A DNA stretch of 10,101 nt from contig DFTJ01000017.1 of NCBI GenBank assembly GCA_002381485.1, positions 11,996-22,096 on the forward strand, given 5' to 3'. The stretch is from Candidatus Saccharibacteria bacterium UBA4215. Lineage in GTDB: Bacteria > Patescibacteriota > Saccharimonadia > Saccharimonadales > Saccharimonadaceae. Below are positions 1-4,333 of the stretch, piece by piece. The translations under genes were made by a program, and so were the position numbers. Each line of letters starts with the position of its first letter. Position 1 is the first letter of the stretch. The notes under the pieces were generated by a model that worked only from the letters and a program-made list of their open reading frames with translations, searched no databases and had not been told where the DNA came from.

Positions 1-760
1 GATCCGTCAGCTCCTTCGTGATACCGAGTGACGGAGCGCCGAAGCGTACCCCGGCCTCGATGTTCGATTGGACAACGGGAAGCTCGCTCCTGAGCACTAC
101 ATCCGAACCAGCACGGCTCGAGATGAGTTGCCGGAGGTACTCCGCATACGTGGGCGGGTAGATCCCCACCGTTGCATGCATCGATCGCTTCTCTGTCTCG
201 GCACCGTGCCATCCTCCGGGCGGAATGTACAGGACATCGCCGACCTTTGTTTGGATCGTTGCCTCGATAGGCGGATCTACCTCCGGGTAGAAGCTTGGCG
301 CTTCCGGACTGGTGACGGCGACCTTGGGTCCGAGACCCCAGGTCTTCTCGCCGATGAGCTGCACTGCGAAAACGTGGTGGTTGTCGTAGTGCGGCCGAAT
401 GCCCTTGGCGGGGCCGGTCGATAGGAAGTAGTTCACCCTGACATTGGCGCCAGGAAAGACGTTCTTCCAATTGACCAGCGTGGTCTCTTCGGTGGTACCG
501 ACTGCGAGCTTGACCGTACCTTCCAGCTTCTCACCGTCGCAGAAGCGGCGGATCCATGCTTTCGTTTGTTCGGTCGACAGCTCGCTGAAGGTGCCGTCGG
601 GGTAATGCACAGATCCTTCGCCGATCTCGGCAAGTTCATTGAGCATTGCGGGCGTCATTTCTGGCGCAGTGGACGTCTTGCTGAGAGCCCAGGACTTGTT
701 CCAGTTGGTGTCGATGACACGCTGGAGGTCAACTCCTTCGGGCATGGGAAATTCGTGCAT
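1..760 (-). CDS. JmjC/cupin_4-type Fe(II)/2-oxoglutarate oxygenase, C-terminus cut by window
   Basis: Probable soluble dioxygenase of the cupin_4/JmjC superfamily (the RoxA/YcfD ribosomal oxygenase group), which hydroxylates proteins or peptides. 253 codons are visible and the frame is still open at base 1. The metal-binding triad can be read: H124-Y-D126 in RPHYDNHH, and H185 in the segment GDVLYIPPGGWHG (174-186). These match the HxD...H facial triad and the 'GD-LYIPPG--H' strand of the family. Residues 1-100 form an N-terminal extension of unclear role. The start ATG (758-760) follows a modest purine-rich AGAGAG; a second Met lies at residue 6. The gene sits 79 bp downstream of a 36-codon peptide gene on the same strand, which suggests co-transcription and possibly that the peptide is its substrate (inference). 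GC and codon use are clearly higher than in the middle of the window. The fold is fairly sure; the substrate is unknown. Confidence 0.75.
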   Translation of the reverse strand, partial: MHEFPMPEGVDLQRVIDTNWNKSWALSKTSTAPEMTPAMLNELAEIGEGSVHYPDGTFSELSTEQTKAWIRRFCDGEKLEGTVKLAVGTTEETTLVNWKNVFPGANVRVNYFLSTGPAKGIRPHYDNHHVFAVQLIGEKTWGLGPKVAVTSPEAPSFYPEVDPPIEATIQTKVGDVLYIPPGGWHGAETEKRSMHATVGIYPPTYAEYLRQLISSRAGSDVVLRSELPVVQSNIEAGVRFGAPSLGITKELTD

Positions 761-791
761 AATCTCACTCTCTTCTGGTGGGAAGTTGTGC

Positions 792-825
792 GCGGGGCGC
801 CCCAGTTTGCACTGAGACGCCCCGC
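792..825 (-). promoter_or_regulatory. 15-bp GNRA-capped hairpin between peptide and oxygenase genes
   Basis: On the minus strand the arms GCGGGGCGTCTCAGT (811-825) and ACTGGGGCGCCCCGC (792-806) pair along all 15 positions, two of them G-U, around the tetraloop GCAA, a GNRA loop. No U-tract follows, so a simple intrinsic terminator is unlikely. A partial terminator or 3'-end stabiliser that raises peptide mRNA over oxygenase mRNA is more likely. Such an arrangement is common between small precursor genes and their modifying enzymes; the role here is inferred. Confidence 0.7.
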
Positions 826-839
826 GGGTGGGAGCCAGG

Positions 840-950
840 TCAGCTGTCCTGGCTCAGGATCTGGACGGACGACGGCGACGAGGTCGCCGACTCGTCCGAC
901 CACGCGCTGGCCGAAGTGGTCAGCAGGTCGTCGATGGTGTCTGCCATCAT
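840..950 (-). CDS. 36-aa Ser/Thr/Asp-rich peptide, candidate modified-peptide precursor
   Basis: A short gene with a near-ideal Shine-Dalgarno, GGAGG, 8 nt before the first of two consecutive ATGs (948-950 and 945-947). The product begins MMADTIDDLLTTS and ends SSVQILSQDS, with stop TGA at 840-842. It has no Cys, no membrane segment and no signal peptide. It is acidic and rich in Ser, Thr and Asp, with a single Trp at residue 17. The leader-like part (DTIDDLL) followed by a polar tail resembles the layout of ribosomally made, modified peptides. The downstream oxygenase on the same strand and the hairpin between them support that reading, but the peptide matches no precursor family I can name. 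It could instead be a leader peptide. The gene is likely real because of the ribosome binding site; the function is speculative. Confidence 0.6.
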   Translation of the reverse strand: MMADTIDDLLTTSASAWSDESATSSPSSVQILSQDS

Positions 951-975
951 GGTAATCACCTCCTCGATGATATAG

Positions 976-990
976 ATCCTAGACCCTATA
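976..990 (-). promoter_or_regulatory. Possible -10 region for the peptide/oxygenase genes
   Basis: Two -10-like hexamers are seen on the minus strand, TATAGG (985-990) and TAGGAT (976-981), 26-40 bp before the peptide start. Neither has a convincing -35 at 16-18 bp. The palindrome at 999-1029 covers the place where a -35 would lie, so this promoter may depend on a bound regulator. The call is weak. Confidence 0.3.
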
Positions 991-998
991 CACTGAAT

Positions 999-1029
999 GC
1001 TCTAGAGGTGGACGTCCAATCTCTAGAGC
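999..1029. promoter_or_regulatory. 31-bp near-perfect palindrome, candidate operator
   Basis: The outer arms GCTCTAGAG (999-1007) and CTCTAGAGC (1021-1029) are exact inverted repeats. Each contains the 8-bp palindrome CTCTAGAG, and the two copies lie 21 bp apart (two helical turns). Between them is a third palindrome, TGGACGTCCA (1009-1018). The halves differ by only one base of spacing. Its position upstream of the peptide gene, over the expected -35, suggests a dimeric or tetrameric regulator site. The regulator is not in the window. Confidence 0.5.
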
Positions 1030-1038
1030 GGTGCCATT

Positions 1039-1072
1039 GAGCAAAGGGGTATGTAATACCCCGCTTTCGCTC
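1039..1072. terminator. Hairpin, possible terminator of an upstream transcript
   Basis: GGGGTAT (1046-1052) and ATACCCC (1056-1062) pair around GTA. The stem can continue through AAA/TTT and GAGC/GCTC (1039-1042 with 1069-1072) across small bulges. On the minus strand the stem is followed by CCCCTTTGCTC, a weak T-run. It lies between the AT-rich middle segment and the GC-rich peptide locus and could insulate them. No gene upstream of it on the minus strand is nearby, so the role is uncertain. Confidence 0.4.
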
Positions 1073-1086
1073 CATGTTAACGGGCC

Positions 1087-1107
1087 CAATAGTCAAGTCG
1101 ACTATTG
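1087..1107. repeat. 8-bp inverted repeat at the compositional boundary
   Basis: CAATAGTC (1087-1094) and GACTATTG (1100-1107) are exact inverted repeats separated by 5 nt, with GTCGAC at the inner edge. It sits where GC-rich sequence gives way to AT-rich non-coding sequence. From about 1,075 to 1,270 I see no gene; the stretch holds this repeat and a tetranucleotide tract. It may be a protein binding site or a recombination scar; nothing in the sequence decides. Confidence 0.5.
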
Positions 1108-1163
1108 TAGTACAAGACTAGCATATTACCTACTATTAAGCAATATAATGGCGTATATATCAA

Positions 1164-1186
1164 CTATCTATCTATCTATCTATCTA
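1164..1186. repeat. (CTAT)5 tetranucleotide microsatellite
   Basis: Five perfect CTAT units followed by CTA, in a non-coding AT-rich stretch. Tracts like this can change length by slippage. It is far from any start codon I support, so no phase-variable gene can be named. The tract is directly visible; its importance is unknown. Confidence 0.85.
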
Positions 1187-1270
1187 AGCTATGTTACAAG
1201 TGCGTTTTGAAATGATTTTAGCCACATCGTGTCTCATTTGTCTCACTCTTCGTTTTAGACCCACACGCTC

Positions 1271-1313
1271 AGCCAAATTAAGAACGGACTCAATGTCCGT
1301 TTTTAATTTGGCT
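1271..1313. repeat. 19-bp inverted repeat with 5-nt loop
   Basis: The arm 1271-1289 (starts AGCCAAATTAAG, ends CGGAC) pairs with 1295-1313 (GTCCGTTTTTAATTTGGCT) around TCAAT. One position differs, and it is a G-U pair if the plus strand is transcribed, so the RNA stem would be 19 bp without a break. Only weak T-runs adjoin it. It may be a terminator, the folded end of a small mobile or repeated element, or part of a larger structured block with the nested hairpin at 1327-1364. Confidence 0.75.
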
Positions 1314-1326
1314 TGCACATGGAGTT

Positions 1327-1364
1327 GAACCCCCGGTTTTGCGCAGCAAAACGACGCGGGGTTC
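1327..1364. repeat. Nested inverted repeat next to the repeat-protein remnant
   Basis: The outer arms GAACCCC (1327-1333) and GGGGTTC (1358-1364) enclose inner arms GTTTTGC (1336-1342) and GCAAAAC (1346-1352) around GCA. With the 43-bp hairpin just upstream, about 100 bp are almost wholly palindromic. The strand is also open in the frame of the following remnant (from 1329), so the element may have landed inside, or at the truncation point of, a gene. It may be a dispersed repeat; copies elsewhere in the genome would show this. Confidence 0.6.
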
Positions 1365-1370
1365 GGTGGA

Positions 1371-1616
1371 GTGAGTGAAGCGAAAGAAAGCGCGGAGCAT
1401 TTTCTTGAGCGAATGAACGAAGTTGTATTTGGGAACGGTCTCTTTGTCGCCGTTTCGAGTGATGGCACCAACCGAGTCATGACCAGTGAAGACGGTGAGA
1501 ACTGGGCGCACCATGAAGCTGCAGAGGCGAACACATGGCAAGGGATTGCGTATGGTGATGGAAAATTCGTTGCTATTTCTAGTGACGGTGTAAATCGTGT
1601 CATGACCTCCCCGTAA
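1371..1616 (+). pseudogene. Remnant of a beta-propeller-like repeat protein
   Basis: The only likely plus-strand gene of the window, 81 codons from GTG at 1371, with the frame open back to 1329. From residue about 20 two related units can be seen: FGNGLFVAVSSDGTNRVMTS, then EDGENW and YGDGKFVAISSDGVNRVMTS. The pattern 'G-G-FVAVSSDG-NRVMTS-DG-NW' resembles the blades of beta-propeller surface or secreted proteins. A whole protein would have many more units plus an N-terminal signal. Here there are fewer than two full units and the stop (1614-1616) falls inside a unit, so this is a fragment. The first 20 residues (SEAKESAEHFLERMNE) do not look like the repeat and may come from the palindromic block upstream. 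No clear ribosome binding site is present. The two units have diverged at the DNA level. Confidence 0.5.
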
Positions 1617-1637
1617 GAAGCCCTCAACATAAAAGAA

Positions 1638-1663
1638 GAGTGAGGCCCATACCGGCCTCACTC
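1638..1663 (-). terminator. Intrinsic terminator of the TM2-domain gene
   Basis: Perfect 10-bp arms, GAGTGAGGCC (1638-1647) and GGCCTCACTC (1654-1663), with a 6-nt loop. On the minus strand the stem is followed by the T-rich TTCTTTTATG. It lies 16 bp past the stop of the minus-strand TM2 gene and 21 bp past the stop of the plus-strand remnant, so it may also end plus-strand transcription, though that side has no T-run. Confidence 0.8.
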
Positions 1664-1679
1664 CTGGTTACGGCTATTA

Positions 1680-2138
1680 TTAGTCGCTCTTAGGTAACGT
1701 GATCTTCACCGTTCCCTCGCCCTTTTTGTCGTCACCCTCGCCAGTTGCCTCGATAACGGCGCCATCAAGTGTCTTTGTTAGTTCCGTAACGCTGTTGTCA
1801 AACGAACGAAGTGTTGATTCGTAGGTGATCGTTCCCACAATAGCTCCAACTACTTGCACCAGTAAGAAGATGCCGACGGCGATGTAGACAAGTCGCATAT
1901 CAGCTTCTTTGCGCGGAATGCGAACGCCACTCTTCGTTTTTGCGTTTCCAAGTGCGATCCAAATGAGATCAATCAGCCACCAAATACCGAGTCCACCAAA
2001 AGTGATAAGCTTGAGGATACCAAGCCAAGCGTATCCCAGGTAGAATCGGTCAATACCAAGAAAGCCAAGGAATAGGCTGAAATAGGTTGCCGTGACGTAT
2101 GTTGTGTTGTTCTGTGCTGTGGTTGCTCGAGTTGCCAT
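1680..2138 (-). CDS. TM2-domain membrane protein with acidic C-terminal tail
   Basis: A 152-residue membrane protein of unknown role. Residues 17-66 form a TM2 domain: two membrane segments joined by a short turn, with the family signature around LGFLGIDRFYLGY (24-36) and GLGIWWLIDLIWI (49-61). A third membrane segment follows at about 83-106 (VYIAVGIFLLVQVVGAIVG), then a tail of about 45 residues rich in Asp, Glu, Lys and Thr. The reading frame is open upstream to 2318, but I chose the ATG at 2136-2138: it has AAGGGGA 5-6 nt before it, and the upstream frame would overlap the next gene and lacks TM2-like sequence. It is transcribed alone from its own promoter (2163-2171) to the terminator at 1638-1663. 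The domain call is firm; no function should be inferred. Confidence 0.85.
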   Translation of the reverse strand: MATRATTAQNNTTYVTATYFSLFLGFLGIDRFYLGYAWLGILKLITFGGLGIWWLIDLIWIALGNAKTKSGVRIPRKEADMRLVYIAVGIFLLVQVVGAIVGTITYESTLRSFDNSVTELTKTLDGAVIEATGEGDDKKGEGTVKITLPKSD

Positions 2139-2162
2139 GAGATTCCCCTTGTTTATGGCTTT

Positions 2163-2171
2163 AGTGTAGCA
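2163..2171 (-). promoter_or_regulatory. Extended -10 promoter of the TM2 gene (TGCTACACT)
   Basis: TGCTACACT on the minus strand fits the TGnTAnnnT extended -10 shared with other promoters here. A start near 2156 would give a leader of about 18 nt that includes the AAGGGGA ribosome binding site. No good -35 hexamer is seen. Confidence 0.5.
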
Positions 2172-2232
2172 TATGATACCAGATTTTCGCCATACGTACA
2201 GGCGTGAGCGGCATGCTTTGAGGCGCCTTATA

Positions 2233-2697
2233 CTACCCTCGCTTGTACTCAGCTCGAACAATACCGTCAATACGGTTACTGTGCTCGTACTCTGTGAGGA
2301 CTGCGTGGTCGACAACAACTTCGTACACTATGTATGGACCGGCTTCAATCTTTGAAATTGGCAAGCGAAAATCATGACTTTGGTGACGAATACCACCAAG
2401 CACCTGGAAAGCAGCAGCGCTTCTATCCGGCATAGAGACCTCAGTGGCTGTTCCCGTTAGTTGTAGCGTTGTCTGGTGGTCTTCACCGCTGAACGTAAGG
2501 GATACTTTTGGGTTGTATAAAATGTTTTGGTATTTAGCAGTGTTCCGTTTAGTCATGAAGTAGACGTTGAGGTGGCGATCACTTCCTGCATATAGTGTCG
2601 TACCATGAGGCACGCCGTGCTCGTCGACGGTGCTCAGGACGGCTAAAGGATGGTTGTTGATATATGTAGCGATGTTTGCGACAGTATCTTCTTGCAT
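2233..2697 (-). CDS. Pyridoxamine 5'-phosphate oxidase-like flavoprotein
   Basis: 154 residues, a single-domain FMN-binding split-barrel protein of the pyridoxamine 5'-phosphate oxidase-like superfamily. The N-terminal strand pattern HPLAVLSTVDEHGVPHGTTLYAG (16-38, with the turn DEHG and the following PHGTTLY) and LNVYFMTKRNTAKYQNI with NPKVSLTF (about 43-71) are typical of the FMN-phosphate-binding half. Members reduce or oxidise diverse small molecules; true PdxH enzymes are longer (about 200-230 residues), so vitamin B6 synthesis should not be assumed. F420 use is possible in the superfamily but no F420 genes are visible. The ATG at 2695-2697 is preceded only 6 nt upstream by a TATAAT box, so the mRNA may be leaderless. 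It stands between the VIT-type transporter (26 bp upstream) and the TM2 gene (94 bp downstream). The fold is confident, the reaction unknown. Confidence 0.85.
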   Translation of the reverse strand: MQEDTVANIATYINNHPLAVLSTVDEHGVPHGTTLYAGSDRHLNVYFMTKRNTAKYQNILYNPKVSLTFSGEDHQTTLQLTGTATEVSMPDRSAAAFQVLGGIRHQSHDFRLPISKIEAGPYIVYEVVVDHAVLTEYEHSNRIDGIVRAEYKRG

Positions 2698-2703
2698 GCC
2701 TTG

Positions 2704-2712
2704 ATTATAGCA
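2704..2712 (-). promoter_or_regulatory. Consensus extended -10 (TGCTATAAT), probably leaderless start
   Basis: TGCTATAAT on the minus strand is a perfect TGnTATAAT. TATAAT (2704-2709) ends 6 nt before the ATG of the flavoprotein gene, so initiation at the usual 6-7 nt downstream falls on the start codon. It lies in the 26-bp gap after the transporter gene, making the flavoprotein gene at least partly independent of that operon. Confidence 0.7.
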
Positions 2713-2723
2713 CGCAGCCTACG

Positions 2724-3221
2724 CTAGACGGTGAGCAAGTTTCCGGCGATCAACCCAATCGCTGTTGCAATACCACCGATAACAAACACCTCGAGGGCAC
2801 TGCGAAGCGGCGACGCTCCGACTACCTTGCCCTTGGCGTATCCAAGAACGAGCAGACAGGTTAAGGACGCGGCAATGGCGACGTAGGCCGAGTATTCGAT
2901 GGGGAAAATCAGAACGGATAGAAGTGGCACGAGACCGGCGAGGAAGTAGGAGATAAACATGATGATGCCACTGATAGCCGGCATTTTAAAGGACTCCTTC
3001 TTGTCGAGCTGCCGAGCTGAGCGTAGGCTGAGGTATTGTCCCGAGCCCATGGAAAGGGCCTCGACTAAGATCGTCACAACACCTGCAAGGATAACAATAT
3101 CTTTGTCCCCTGTTCCGGCGGCAATACCGACGATCACACCTGTGGTAGACACCAAAGCGTCGTTAAAGCCGAACATTGCACTCTGAAGGTACTCTTTGTA
3201 GTTCTTAGTTATGTGTTTCAT
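2724..3221 (-). CDS. Short VIT1/CCC1-family iron/manganese transporter
   Basis: A 165-residue inner-membrane protein of the VIT1/CCC1 family, which moves Fe2+ or Mn2+ out of the cytoplasm in exchange for protons. Family signatures are visible: GFNDALVSTTGVIVGIAAG (18-36) in the first membrane segment and EALSMGSGQYLSLRSAR (54-70) in the second. Three more membrane segments follow (about 82-105, 108-130 and 145-163). Typical plant-type VIT proteins insert a long cytoplasmic metal-binding domain after the second segment; here only about 12 residues (QLDKKESFKMPA) join it to the third, as in short bacterial forms. The ATG (3219-3221) is 10 bp downstream of the mechanosensitive channel gene, so the two form an operon. 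Family assignment is secure; the metal carried is not determined. Confidence 0.88.
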   Translation of the reverse strand: MKHITKNYKEYLQSAMFGFNDALVSTTGVIVGIAAGTGDKDIVILAGVVTILVEALSMGSGQYLSLRSARQLDKKESFKMPAISGIIMFISYFLAGLVPLLSVLIFPIEYSAYVAIAASLTCLLVLGYAKGKVVGASPLRSALEVFVIGGIATAIGLIAGNLLTV

Positions 3222-3231
3222 GGTGTGTTAG

Positions 3232-4086
3232 TTATTTCTTATGAGCTTCATGGATAACAATTTGCGGGAACGGAATTGAAATGCCTGCTTTTTCAAACGC
3301 CTTCTTGATGCGACGACGAAACTCTCCGGCAACTGCCCATTGCTCGGCTGGCTCTACTTCGCCAAGTGTTTTGATCATAATGGCAGAATCGGCAAAGTCA
3401 TCGACGCGTAGGAACTGAATTGGCTCGCGAATAGCGTCGGCCCACTCAGGCTCTGCAGCCATCTTGGTGCCGGTGTCGTTGATAACTTTCTCGACAAGGT
3501 CGATGTCGCTGTCATAAGCAACCGAAAGGTTTAGGTTGACGTTGGCGTGGTTGAAGGTGAAGTTGCTGACAATATCGGCATTGCCGTTACGAACAATATG
3601 AAGATTACCGTCAAGATCGCGCAGTTTCGTAATACGGACGGTGAGCTCTTCGACAACACCAGCGACCTCACCTCCCCCGCCGTTCAGGCGAACTATGTCT
3701 CCGACGCGGTATTGGTTCTCTGAGATAATGAACAGCCCTGCCAGGATGTCTTTAATAGTGCTTTGAGCGCCAAAGCCGACGATAATACCGATCAGTCCAG
3801 CGCCAGTCATTAAGGCGGCGATATCTACCTCAAAGATTGAGAGGATTACCAGAATGGCAGTAATCCATATGATGATGGCGCTGAGGGTGCGGAAAACGCT
3901 TCCGAGAGTCTCTGCGCGCTTACGTGCGTCGGCAGCAGTGACATTTTTATGTCGAGAGATGCGCCGATGGACGGCTAGCGTGATAATGCGACGCAGCACC
4001 AGCTGGACAATAAAGGCGGCTGCGATAACTGCTAGGACAACGGTATATGTATTCTGAAAAATTTCTTGGAGTATTTCGATAATCAT
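3232..4086 (-). CDS. Small-conductance mechanosensitive channel, MscS family
   Basis: 284 residues, close to E. coli MscS (286). It forms a heptameric channel that releases solutes when membrane tension rises after osmotic downshock. Three membrane segments are seen (about 13-35, 65-86 and 91-118). The pore-lining third one contains GLIGIIVGFGAQSTIKDILAG (97-117), the MscS hallmark. The beta-domain begins ENQYRVGDIVRLN (123-135) and has an unusual GGGGE turn at 136-140. The C-terminal alpha/beta domain ends in a short basic tail (HEAHKK). AAGAGG lies next to the ATG (4084-4086), with a -10-like TATATGCT just before it. It is followed 10 bp later by the metal transporter gene. The family assignment is firm, and no disabling change is visible. 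Confidence 0.92.
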   Translation of the reverse strand: MIIEILQEIFQNTYTVVLAVIAAAFIVQLVLRRIITLAVHRRISRHKNVTAADARKRAETLGSVFRTLSAIIIWITAILVILSIFEVDIAALMTGAGLIGIIVGFGAQSTIKDILAGLFIISENQYRVGDIVRLNGGGGEVAGVVEELTVRITKLRDLDGNLHIVRNGNADIVSNFTFNHANVNLNLSVAYDSDIDLVEKVINDTGTKMAAEPEWADAIREPIQFLRVDDFADSAIMIKTLGEVEPAEQWAVAGEFRRRIKKAFEKAGISIPFPQIVIHEAHKK

Positions 4087-4093
4087 ACCTCTT

Positions 4094-4106
4094 ACGCTAG
4101 CATATA
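4094..4106 (-). promoter_or_regulatory. Likely -10 region of the MscS-transporter operon
   Basis: On the minus strand TATATGCTAGCGT offers two overlapping -10 candidates, TATATG (4101-4106) and the extended form TGCTAGCGT (4094-4102). The first would leave AAGAGG in the transcript; the second would give a nearly leaderless message. No clear -35 is seen, since the expected site falls by the terminator of the upstream small RNA. Confidence 0.45.
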
Positions 4107-4131
4107 TTTACTACGGCGCAAAATGAAGAGT

Positions 4132-4164
4132 GCCCCGCCTCCGCAATGAATGCGGAGACGAGGC
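4132..4164 (-). terminator. 14-bp terminator ending the small RNA and carotenoid operon
   Basis: On the minus strand 4151-4164 (GCCTCGTCTCCGCA) pairs with 4132-4145 (TGCGGAGGCGGGGC) along 14 positions, two G-U, around a 5-nt loop. It is followed by ACTCTTCATTTTG, a broken T-rich stretch. It separates the carotenoid operon and small RNA from the mechanosensitive channel gene. Confidence 0.75.
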
Positions 4165-4176
4165 GAGTCGGCGGAC

Positions 4177-4251
4177 CTACCGCGAGCAGTAGGACGGCGT
4201 TGTCTGGAAGTGCAGGATTCGGATGCACGACAGCCACTGCCAAAAGTTCAT
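4177..4251 (-). CDS. Possible 24-residue peptide inside the small RNA
   Basis: ATG at 4249-4251 is preceded by AAAGGAG with 7 nt spacing, a strong site, about 44 nt from the predicted transcript start. The 24 residues begin MNFWQWLSCIRIL and end PSYCSR before TAG. There are two Trp near the start, Cys at 9 and 22, and no charge-rich or membrane-spanning run. The codons overlap the RNA stems at 4176-4235, so ribosomes would open them. That layout would fit a leader peptide affecting the hairpins and terminator, or a small secreted or toxic peptide; neither is shown. The ribosome binding site is the main argument for translation. Confidence 0.4.
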   Translation of the reverse strand: MNFWQWLSCIRILHFQTTPSYCSR

Positions 4252-4301
4252 TTTACTGCTCCTTTCGTCACCAACAACACGCAATTTGCGTATCGTCAAG
4301 C

Positions 4302-4330
4302 ATAATAGCACAAAATAGTCTTTTTGTCAA
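4302..4330 (-). promoter_or_regulatory. Consensus sigma-70-type promoter of the small RNA
   Basis: Perfect -35 TTGACA (4325-4330), exactly 17 bp spacer, -10 TATTAT (4302-4307) with an upstream TGC giving an extended -10. It is the strongest promoter in the window. The -35 box starts 3 bp past the stop codon of the elongase gene, so it fires inside the tail of the carotenoid operon. Predicted start near 4295. Confidence 0.85.
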
Positions 4331-4333
4331 TGC

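Larger units (their letters stand above)
4124..4295 (-). ncRNA. Candidate structured small RNA, about 170 nt
   Basis: A strong promoter (4302-4330) and a strong terminator (4132-4164) define a short transcript. Inside, in order of transcription: the 13-nt palindrome ACGCAAATTGCGT near the 5' end; a ribosome-binding-like AAAGGAG; a long nested stem formed by 4229-4235 with 4201-4204 and 4196-4198, enclosing GTGCA/TGCAC (4224-4228 with 4210-4214); a small CCTAC/GTAGG hairpin (4176-4193); and the terminator. It begins only about 40 bp past the stop of the elongase gene, so it also serves as the 3' end of the carotenoid operon, like sRNAs derived from 3'UTRs. It does not fold like 6S RNA and I do not recognise it. 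A peptide-coding message is the alternative (see 4177-4251). Confidence 0.5.

Noticed and set aside
68..955. Plus-strand and other open frames over the left GC-rich segment
   Set aside because: They run antisense to the oxygenase and peptide genes; the oxygenase frame has clear family motifs and these do not.
999..1102. Crowded six-base restriction palindromes (TCTAGA, GACGTC, GTTAAC, GGGCCC, GTCGAC), suggesting a cloning linker
   Set aside because: They are explained by the larger inverted repeats, are not adjacent as in a polylinker, and no vector sequence accompanies them.
1164..1186. CTAT repeat as a CRISPR or phase-variation tract
   Set aside because: Too short and spacer-free for CRISPR; no start codon or promoter of a supported gene lies within reach.
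1327..1364. tRNA T-arm-like GGGGGTTCAACTCC on the minus strand
   Set aside because: No acceptor, D or anticodon stems can be folded around it; it belongs to the nested hairpin.
1184..1661. Minus-strand open frames across the repeat-protein remnant
   Set aside because: They are shadows of the plus-strand repeat units and of the palindromic block; no ribosome binding site and no recognisable domain, although the last 40 residues looked faintly protein-like.
4124..4295. 6S RNA
   Set aside because: The transcript ends do not pair with each other to give the long bubbled duplex of 6S RNA.
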